In this document: piece after piece, positions 6,919 to 13,217 of the stretch
How the letters are laid out: the number at the start of each line of letters is the position of its first letter
Numbering within the stretch: the stretch's first letter is position 1
Source of the DNA: Calditrichota bacterium
GTDB taxonomy: Bacteria > Electryoneota > AABM5-125-24 > Hatepunaeales > Hatepunaeaceae
Length of the DNA stretch: 32,228 nucleotides
Direction of reading: 5' to 3'
Assembly: GCA_016867835.1 (NCBI GenBank)
Contig: VGIQ01000020.1
Coordinates: 1-32,228, forward strand
Position numbers and translations under genes: made by a program
The notes under the pieces: generated by a model
What the model saw: the letters and a program-made list of their open reading frames with translations, nothing else
Databases searched by the model: none
What the model was told of the DNA's origin: nothing

Positions 6919-7443
6919 ATGACGGCGCGGGAATTTTTGAACGCGCTCACGGGGGGACGGCGGGACATTCTGCAGGATTTCCTGGACATGCTCGATGAAA
7001 CGGGAACGCCTTTCTGCTTGATTGGTGGACTGGCAGTCAATGCCTATGTGGAGCCGGTGGTCAGCCTCGATGTCGATGTCGTCGTAGAAGAGACTAGCCT
7101 GGAGGATATCATAGACCAGGCTCGCAGACGCGAATGGAAGGTCGATCGCTTTGAACATAGTATTAACTTGTCGGCAGTAGATTCGGACTTGCGGATTCAA
7201 CTTCAGGTAGATCCGGAATATCAGAAGTTCATAGACCAGGCGGTCAGGCGCAGTGTGATGGGCTATGAGATACCAGTGGCAAAGGTCGAAGATGTTCTGA
7301 CCGCCAAGATTCGGGCAGCGCTTGATCCAGGACGGCGTCCCGGCAAACGCCTGAAGGACCTGGCAGACATAGTTCGTATCTGCGAAAGTTACCCCGAATT
7401 GGAACGGCTGTTGCCGGATAGTATTCACAGCAAATTGAATTAG
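6919..7443 (+). CDS. Nucleotidyltransferase-like protein (AbiEii/MNT type)
   Basis: The 174-aa product carries the minimal nucleotidyltransferase signature LIGGLAVNAYVEPVVSLDVD: a GG turn followed by a DxD pair near residues 37-55. It continues with VEDVLTAKIRAALDPGRRPG and KRLKDLADIVRICE, as in AbiEii/AbiGii-type and related stand-alone domains. Such proteins may transfer nucleotides to tRNA acceptor ends or proteins, and some act as toxins, but no AbiEi-like antitoxin or HEPN partner is adjacent. The ATG at 6919 follows the coaD stop by a single base. A palindromic repeat begins about ten bases after its stop. Its biological role here is unknown. Confidence 0.68.
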   Translation: MTAREFLNALTGGRRDILQDFLDMLDETGTPFCLIGGLAVNAYVEPVVSLDVDVVVEETSLEDIIDQARRREWKVDRFEHSINLSAVDSDLRIQLQVDPEYQKFIDQAVRRSVMGYEIPVAKVEDVLTAKIRAALDPGRRPGKRLKDLADIVRICESYPELERLLPDSIHSKLN

Positions 7444-7453
7444 ACAGATATGC

Positions 7454-7514
7454 GGGCGGGATAAATTCCACCCTCCAAGAATCAGGTTTTGGCGGGGTAG
7501 ATTCCGCCCTTCAA
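7454..7514. repeat. Two imperfect palindromes after the nucleotidyltransferase gene
   Basis: Hairpin 1 (7454-7473) pairs GGGCGGGA with TTCCACCC and is followed by TCCAAG. Hairpin 2 (7491-7508) pairs GGCGGGGT with ATTCCGCC across a short loop and is followed by CTTCAA. The tails match those of copies at 15309, 15577 and 16537. The repeat fills most of the gap between the stop at 7443 and pta. Confidence 0.5.
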
Positions 7515-7532
7515 TTGAATAGACAAACGGCA

Positions 7533-9623
7533 ATGAAATCGCTCTATGTAGCCTCGACCGAGCCGCGCAGCGGCAAGAGTGCGGTTGCTCTCGGGCTCTT
7601 GAATGTCCTCTCCGAGCGCGTCGATCGGGTCGGTTATCTTAAGCCTATCGGCCGGGGCGAAACGGCCGGCAGCGACGAGGATGTTGAACTGGCGAGGCGG
7701 CTTTTTGCACCAAGCGCCAAGCCGGAGCACCTCAGCCCGATGGGCACCGGCGAAGCGCGACGGCTGCTGGCTTCGGGATCGAACGATGAACTGCTGACCC
7801 GCATACTAAGGGCGGCGCACTCGAACAGCGAGCCACCCGACGTGACGGTTATCGAAGGAACCGATTATTCCGGCGCCATGTCCGCGCTCGAGTTCGACGT
7901 CAATGCCGACATCTCGAAAACACTCGATGCGCCGGTGCTGATGGTCGCCAGCGGGCATGGCCGGTCGGCTGAAGAGATCGTCGCACTCGTCAAAGCCGCC
8001 AAGGAGTCATTCGACGAGCGGGGCTGCGATTTCATCGGGGTCATCGTGACCAAGGTCGAGGCTGCGGTGCACAACCGGGTGACGGCGGCTCTGGAGAAGG
8101 AGTTCGAGCGCGCCGGCATCGACCTTATCGGGATCATCCCCTATAGCGACCTGCTCGGCAAGCCGAGACTGGGTGAGATTGCACGAAAGATCGGCGCCAA
8201 GGTGCTCTACGGCTCGGAATATCTGAATAACCTGGCAACACAACCCCGAGTCGCGGCGATGACCATTGGCAACGTCCTTGAGCGTTTGCAGGAAGGAATG
8301 TTGCTGATCACCCCCGGCGACCGCGAGGACATGCTTCTGGCGGCGATGGTGTCGAGGGTATCGAGCACCTACCCCAATATCTCAGGCGTCGTGCTTACCG
8401 GCGGATTCGAGCCGGCTCCGGCGGTGAAGAAATTGATCGGAGGGCTCGCCGGAGTGATCAATATCCCGGTGCTTTCGGTGCCGCACGACACCTTCGAAGC
8501 CGCTGTTGCGGTGAATCAAATGGAGGTTACACTCTACGCGGGGGACAAGGAAAAGGTCGAAGCGCTTTATCGCGACGCCCGGAGATGGATCCGGCGCGAC
8601 AGGATCGACGCTTTCCTTGAACTGAAACGTCCGCCGCGGACGACGCCGGTGGTCTTCCTCAATGATCTCCTCGAGCGGGCACAGGCAGCCCGTCGCCGGA
8701 TAGTCCTCCCCGAAGGAGGTGAAGAACGCACCTTGAAAGCAGTGGGGCGGGTCATTGCGGACAACGTGGCCGACGTCGTCTTGCTCGGCGAAGAGAAAGC
8801 CATACGCGAGGCTGCCAATCGCGTCGGCGCTTCAATCGAGGGCGCACTCATTATCGATCCAGCACAGAGCGACAGGTTGGAGCCCTACGCCGAGGCCTAT
8901 TTCAAGTTGCGTGAGGCGAAGGGCATCACCCGTGATCACGCCCGCGACGTAATGTTAGACCCGATTTACTACGGGACGATGATGGTGCACCTGGGCGACG
9001 CAGATGGACTCGTATCGGGAGCCGTTCATACGACCCGGCACACCATCACCCCGGCGTTTCAGATCATCAAGACCAAGGCGGGAATTTCGCTCGTTTCGAG
9101 CGTATTTTTCATGTGTCTTGAGGATCGCGTCCTGGTCTATGGCGACTGTGCGGTCAATCCCAATCCCAACGCTGCCGAACTTGCCGACATCGCGATATCG
9201 TCGGCGACTACTGCAGAAGCGTTTGGGTTCGAGCCGCTGGTGGCAATGCTCTCGTATTCTACCGGCACTTCGGGAGTTGGGCCGGAAGTGGAACGGGTCG
9301 CCGAGGCGACCGACCTGGTGCGCAAGAAAGCGCCCGACCTCAAAGTCGAAGGGCCGATTCAATACGATGCGGCGATATCGATCGAGACCGCCCGGACCAA
9401 GTTGCCTGACTCTGCAGTAGCCGGCCGGGCGAACATCTTTATCTTCCCGGATTTGAATGCCGGCAATACAGCCTACAAGGCTGTCCAACGCTCGGCACGG
9501 GCAATAGCCGTCGGGCCGGTGCTGCAAGGTCTTAACAAACCCGTGAACGATCTGTCGCGCGGGTGCCTGGTCGAAGACATTGTCTATACAATTGCGATCA
9601 CCGCTATCCAAGCACAGGGATAG
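7533..9623 (+). CDS. pta: Phosphate acetyltransferase, long three-domain form
   Basis: Pta interconverts acetyl-CoA and acetyl phosphate. The 696-aa product has the long architecture: an N-terminal BioD/CobQ-like P-loop domain (VASTEPRSGKSAVALGLLNV, residues about 5-200), a DRTGG domain (about 200-330, GMLLITPGDREDMLLAA, GVVLTGG) and the catalytic PTA_PTB domain (about 365-690). The last contains RRRIVLPEGGEERTLKAVGR, DPIYYGTMMVHLGDADGLVS and SYSTGTSGVGPEVERV. The ATG at 7533 gives the usual MKSLYVASTE start; a TTG at 7515 is less likely. No acetate kinase gene is adjacent, so its partner must be elsewhere. The N-terminal domains usually regulate or stabilise the enzyme. Confidence 0.95.
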   Translation: MKSLYVASTEPRSGKSAVALGLLNVLSERVDRVGYLKPIGRGETAGSDEDVELARRLFAPSAKPEHLSPMGTGEARRLLASGSNDELLTRILRAAHSNSEPPDVTVIEGTDYSGAMSALEFDVNADISKTLDAPVLMVASGHGRSAEEIVALVKAAKESFDERGCDFIGVIVTKVEAAVHNRVTAALEKEFERAGIDLIGIIPYSDLLGKPRLGEIARKIGAKVLYGSEYLNNLATQPRVAAMTIGNVLERLQEGMLLITPGDREDMLLAAMVSRVSSTYPNISGVVLTGGFEPAPAVKKLIGGLAGVINIPVLSVPHDTFEAAVAVNQMEVTLYAGDKEKVEALYRDARRWIRRDRIDAFLELKRPPRTTPVVFLNDLLERAQAARRRIVLPEGGEERTLKAVGRVIADNVADVVLLGEEKAIREAANRVGASIEGALIIDPAQSDRLEPYAEAYFKLREAKGITRDHARDVMLDPIYYGTMMVHLGDADGLVSGAVHTTRHTITPAFQIIKTKAGISLVSSVFFMCLEDRVLVYGDCAVNPNPNAAELADIAISSATTAEAFGFEPLVAMLSYSTGTSGVGPEVERVAEATDLVRKKAPDLKVEGPIQYDAAISIETARTKLPDSAVAGRANIFIFPDLNAGNTAYKAVQRSARAIAVGPVLQGLNKPVNDLSRGCLVEDIVYTIAITAIQAQG

Positions 9624-9654
9624 CAACGGCATCATCTTAGCAAAAGTCACGTCA

Positions 9655-11421
9655 ATGAGTTATCATAAATCCTGCCTTATCATGGCAGCGACCGGCCTGC
9701 TTCTTATGAGTGCAGGTTCGGCGTTTGCAGCATCCTCAGACGAACCGGTTCGCTTTGCAGTTCTGGGCGACCGAACCGGCGGGCATACGCCCGGTGTCTA
9801 TGAAGATATCATCCGGGAAATCGAGCGCCTCAAGCCCGACTTCACCATCAACGTCGGCGATATGATCGAAGGTTACACCGCCGATACCGTCGAAGTGAAG
9901 CGGCAGTGGGACGAATATATCGCGCTGCTGAAACCGCTCACCGCACCGGTTCATCTCACCCCCGGCAATCACGATATCTGGGGTGAGCCGGGTGATCCGT
10001 CGCTCGACTTTTACCATCGCTATGCAGGACCACCCTATCGCTCGTTTGATTACCAGGGTGTGCACTTCGTCATCCTCGACAACAGCCGGTGGGAGTCGTC
10101 GAATCAGATTCCACAGGAACAGATCGACTGGCTGTCGAAAGACCTTAAGGCTAGTCGCAAGGCTCGACAGACTCTCGTCTTCTTTCACAAGCCGTTTTGG
10201 TTTGAGTCGCTGGCGCTCGGTAAGCCGGACCGACTGCACGATATATTCAAGGCTAATGGCGTCGATGCGGTCTTTACCGGGCATTTCCACATCTATTTCT
10301 GTGGTGAATACGACGGCATCAAATACACCAGTATCGGCAGTTCGGGCGGCGCAACCTCGCCGGGGATTACCGGTCTGATGTATCATTTCGGATGGGTGAC
10401 GATCAACGCTGAAGGCATCCACATTGCGCTGATAAAGAAAGGCTCGGTGCTGCCGTGGGAGGAAGTAACCGCCGAGGATCTGCACACTGTCAACCGGATC
10501 GAAGCGCAATCGGTCTGGTTTGAATCACCCGTGAAAGTTACTGATGAGAGTCCGCTCACCGACGTCGCCTGGGAGTTTCGGCTACGCAACCTCAATCCCA
10601 AGGCGACACTGAGCGACACATTGCGCTGGGAATTGCCGAATGGTTGGAGCATTAGACCTGCTTATCTGCCAGTCCGTCTGCCGCCGGGCGACAGTTTGAT
10701 GGTGAGTGTCTATTTGACGGCGACCGGGCCGCTCTACCCGGCACCGAAATTTACAATTCGGATGCCCTACAAAGTGGGAGGCGATTTTGAACTGACGCGG
10801 CCGGTGATGCTATCGCGGGAGACGATCTGCTGGCGGGCAGAACGCACACTGAACATCGACGGCGTCGTCGAAGAGGCGGTTTGGAGTTCGCCGGTGAGTC
10901 GGCTATATGGCCCGTCAGGAGACGAACCAGCAACCGATGAGACGCGGTTTTACTTTGCCTATGATCAAGAGCATCTTTACCTTGCTGCAATATGTCGGGA
11001 GAGTCAAATGGATATGCTCGCTGCCAAAATCGACAAGCCGGACGGGCCGGTCTATGGGGAGGACTGTGTCGGTTATTTTCTGACGCCCCCTCAGGTTGCC
11101 GATACCGTCTTCAACTATCAAATCTACTTCAATCCGAACGGCATCCCGATGGATCAGAGAATCAGCGTTGCCGGTGGTGTGGTGGCTGGAGCCGACCTCA
11201 AATGGAGCGGCACGTATGAAGTGAAGACCACCCGAAACGGCGATAATTGGACGCTTGAGGCGGCGATCCCGTTAGCCGCGTTAGGCGTCGAGTCGGCACA
11301 GCGGGGTGACGAATGGCAGGTGAACTTTCGGCGCAAGCAGAAGCGAGTGAACAGTTCCGCCGACTGGCAGGTGCCGATTAGTTACGACCCGGCGACCTAC
11401 GGGCGACTGGTGTATAAGTGA
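9655..11421 (+). CDS. Secreted metallophosphoesterase with C-terminal CBM9-like domain
   Basis: The 588-aa protein starts at ATG 9655 with a clear signal peptide (IMAATGLLLMSAGSAFA, cleavage about residue 25). The next ~250 residues are a calcineurin-like phosphoesterase with all metal motifs: FAVLGDRTGG, NVGDMI, TPGNHDIW, FFHKPFW and TGHFHIY. A beta-rich linker (about 300-410) follows. The last ~175 residues (LNIDGVVEEAVW, TRFYFAYDQEHLYLAAICRE, DCVGYFLTPP, YQIYFNPNG) resemble the CBM9/DOMON-like fold used for ligand or carbohydrate binding. It probably hydrolyses a phosphoester outside the cytoplasm, with the C-terminal domain targeting it. It lacks the sorting tail found in the later secreted proteins. 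Confidence 0.88.
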   Translation: MSYHKSCLIMAATGLLLMSAGSAFAASSDEPVRFAVLGDRTGGHTPGVYEDIIREIERLKPDFTINVGDMIEGYTADTVEVKRQWDEYIALLKPLTAPVHLTPGNHDIWGEPGDPSLDFYHRYAGPPYRSFDYQGVHFVILDNSRWESSNQIPQEQIDWLSKDLKASRKARQTLVFFHKPFWFESLALGKPDRLHDIFKANGVDAVFTGHFHIYFCGEYDGIKYTSIGSSGGATSPGITGLMYHFGWVTINAEGIHIALIKKGSVLPWEEVTAEDLHTVNRIEAQSVWFESPVKVTDESPLTDVAWEFRLRNLNPKATLSDTLRWELPNGWSIRPAYLPVRLPPGDSLMVSVYLTATGPLYPAPKFTIRMPYKVGGDFELTRPVMLSRETICWRAERTLNIDGVVEEAVWSSPVSRLYGPSGDEPATDETRFYFAYDQEHLYLAAICRESQMDMLAAKIDKPDGPVYGEDCVGYFLTPPQVADTVFNYQIYFNPNGIPMDQRISVAGGVVAGADLKWSGTYEVKTTRNGDNWTLEAAIPLAALGVESAQRGDEWQVNFRRKQKRVNSSADWQVPISYDPATYGRLVYK

Positions 11422-11458
11422 TGCTATCGGGTCAATTGCCCTTTATCTTTCAACATAG

Positions 11459-11755
11459 ATGCCAACCTACGAATATCTATGCCTCGACTGCGGACATCGC
11501 GTCGAGTATTTTCAATCTATGGCCGAGCCACCCCGCACTGAGTGTCCGGTCTGCCATGGGCACTTGTCGCGGCTCGTTTCGGGCGGCGCCGGACTTATCT
11601 TCAAAGGCAGCGGGTTCTACATCACGGACTATAAAGGCAACTCCAAGGGCAGCCCCAAAAGCGAGCCGGCAACAAAATCTGAATCCTCGTCCCCTGAGGT
11701 CAAGTCCACCGATTCCTTGCCGACAGCGGCAAAATCCGATGCCGGTAAGGAATAA
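11459..11755 (+). CDS. FmdB-family zinc-ribbon protein
   Basis: A 98-aa protein with the FmdB putative regulatory domain: MPTYEYLCLDCGHRVEYFQS, then TECPVCHGHLSRLVSGGAG and IFKGSGFYITDY. The four zinc-binding cysteines (CLDC and CPVC) are intact. The rest, from about residue 57, is a low-complexity Lys/Ser/Glu/Pro tail without predicted structure. Members are small cytoplasmic zinc ribbons of uncertain function. The ATG at 11459 gives the standard family start. It follows the phosphoesterase by 37 bases and may share its transcript. Confidence 0.9.
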   Translation: MPTYEYLCLDCGHRVEYFQSMAEPPRTECPVCHGHLSRLVSGGAGLIFKGSGFYITDYKGNSKGSPKSEPATKSESSSPEVKSTDSLPTAAKSDAGKE

Positions 11756-11856
11756 CCGGGAATTCACAAGCAAAATCCATTAAGCGCAAGATATGGGAAG
11801 CGACTTCTTCCACCTTATGGTCTGAAAAGCAGCCTCAATCCCAATTGGATAACTCT

Positions 11857-12060
11857 ATGAAGAAACTGATCTTCGAGTCAATGCCCGAATTGAAGAAAAT
11901 GATTGACCTCTTCGAGAAGAACAACGTCGAGTATTCGTGGTATTTCCTCAACAAGAAATACGAAATCCATCTCGGCGATACGAAGATCGACCACGTGAAG
12001 TGGATACTGCGCGAACACGGCGCGGGAATCAAGTTCAAGTGGGGGGATTACTACTGGTAG
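11857..12060 (+). CDS. Small hypothetical protein
   Basis: A 67-aa soluble, charged protein starting at ATG 11857 (MKKLIFESMPELKKMIDLFE) and ending in aromatic-rich FKWGDYYW. It reads as two helices followed by a small beta region (VEYSWYFLNKKYEIHLGDTK). Composition is lysine-rich and codons are AT-richer than in its neighbours, which could mean a different origin. No family is recognised. A weak GGA precedes the start by eight bases. The even amino-acid composition supports a real gene, but no partner is visible. Confidence 0.55.
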   Translation: MKKLIFESMPELKKMIDLFEKNNVEYSWYFLNKKYEIHLGDTKIDHVKWILREHGAGIKFKWGDYYW

Positions 12061-12738
12061 TGCGCGGGGCTGAAGTGTTGAAGTGCTCGATGCTCAAGTG
12101 CTCAAGCCTGTTGCTCGGCGCTCTTGGCGGCTTAGCGCGAGACAAGCATGGCGGGGTCAGGTGCCCTCACCTGACGCCACTTGTGATAGGCGGACGAAGC
12201 CGCTCGTAGCCGGCGAGAGACTAATCGAGAGTTGGAGCGTTTCCGCTTGCTTTTGGGCAAGGAAGGTGTTACTTTGCCCTATATCGAGACAGTGAAGTCC
12301 TTGAGCAGTATCGCATTGAATCTAAGGGACAGTTGCTTGACTTTCCTTGCATGTTACTTCCTTTCAATAGATTAGACGAGTCGGGGGGGGGGACTCCTAC
12401 GCCGTTGCCTGACTGCTGCCGCCTTCGCGCGAGGGCAGTCGGGTGAGCCGGTCTCTGCCCTTCACGTGCCTCACCGGACGCCCCTCTGTCATTGGACGCG
12501 CCTCTGTCATTGGACGCCCCTTTGTCATACTGAACGCAGTGAAGCATCTCGTCTGCCTCTCCCTCTTCGGCTTTACCTTTCAAATAGACCACAGCCCCTC
12601 ACCCCGGCATCCGGTGGCGCCTCGAGCCACCCCGTCCGCGGACCGCCTTTAGTTGGATCGGGCAGATAGCGCCTTGGCGCGTCTGCCATCGTCGAATGCA
12701 ACACGCAATGCCAACAGAATCCAACAACGAGTTTCAAG
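12061..12738. other. Repeat-filled intergenic region
   Basis: Nearly 680 bases without a supportable gene. It holds a perfect palindrome GTCAGGTG-CCCT-CACCTGAC (12156-12175), a G-tract at 12382-12391, three 18-base tandem units (12483-12537) and short GC-rich inverted pieces near 12600-12690. Apparent reading frames here, such as one on the minus strand at 12269-12592, arise from the repeats themselves. Confidence 0.6.
12483..12537. repeat. Three tandem 18-base units
   Basis: Units CCTCTGTCATTGGACGCG (12483-12500) and CCTCTGTCATTGGACGCC (12501-12518) differ at one base. The third unit (12519-12537) is diverged to CCTTTGTCATACTGAACGC. The third unit runs into a sequence ending GCAGTGAAGCATCTCG that looks like another dispersed intergenic repeat. 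No function is evident. Confidence 0.7.
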
Positions 12739-13149
12739 ATGCTACGCAAACTTACGCTCCTCAGCATCGCTACCGCGCTGGTGATGCTCGTCTCGCTCGC
12801 CGCCGCACCGAGTGCGTGGGCGACGGATCTGGATGTCGAAATCCGGATTGTATGGATTGGTCAGGCTCCTCCCTACAACATCATGGGGGGTGTTCAACTG
12901 CTCAATTCGAGCGGGGAACCACTCAGCGAGCAGGTGTGGGTCCTCTGGCCTGACATCAACAATGAGGTCTTCTCGACGACGATTCAAAATGTGCCGTCGC
13001 AAGCCGCAGGAGTCCGGTTCATGTGGTGGGATGGCGGAGGTGCATATCGTTTCTGGATAGGCCAAAACGAGGTCTTCTCACCTCAGGATCGAACTATTAA
13101 CTGGGGTGGAACAGTCTTGGAAATGTCTGCCTCGGCAAATGGCAGGTAA
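12739..13149 (+). CDS. Secreted hypothetical protein
   Basis: A 136-aa protein with a strong signal peptide (LTLLSIATALVMLVSLAAAP, cleavage near SAWA at residue 29). The mature part of about 107 aa is rich in tryptophan, glycine and beta-forming residues (VRFMWWDGGGAYRFWIGQNE), which suggests a compact beta domain. It has no lipobox and no C-terminal sorting tail. I recognise no family. The ATG at 12739 is the natural start because the signal peptide begins there; the ribosome site is weak. A strong hairpin follows eight bases after the stop, so it is probably a single-gene transcript. Confidence 0.65.
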   Translation: MLRKLTLLSIATALVMLVSLAAAPSAWATDLDVEIRIVWIGQAPPYNIMGGVQLLNSSGEPLSEQVWVLWPDINNEVFSTTIQNVPSQAAGVRFMWWDGGGAYRFWIGQNEVFSPQDRTINWGGTVLEMSASANGR

Positions 13150-13157
13150 TTCAAAGT

Positions 13158-13186
13158 GGGGGGCGGGCAATTTCTGCCCGCCCCCC
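13158..13186 (+). terminator. Strong GC hairpin after the secreted-protein gene
   Basis: GGGGGGCGGGCA (13158-13169), loop ATTTC, TGCCCGCCCCCC (13175-13186): a perfect 12-bp stem starting nine bases after the stop. A run of T appears only some bases later (CAATTTTC), so it is not a textbook terminator. Its inner core GGGCGGGCA/TGCCCGCCC has the same layout as the dispersed palindromes at 15583 and 16589 and probably belongs to that family. Confidence 0.6.
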
Positions 13187-13217
13187 ATGCACCAATTTTC
13201 ACCTACACGAGGCTAAA

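Noticed and set aside
12483-12537. Possible CRISPR array
   Set aside because: Only three 18-base units in direct contact, with no spacers and no cas genes.
12269-12592. Minus-strand open frame with repeated GASNDR
   Set aside because: The hexapeptide repeat is the translation of the 18-base tandem units, and the rest is repeat DNA without a ribosome site.
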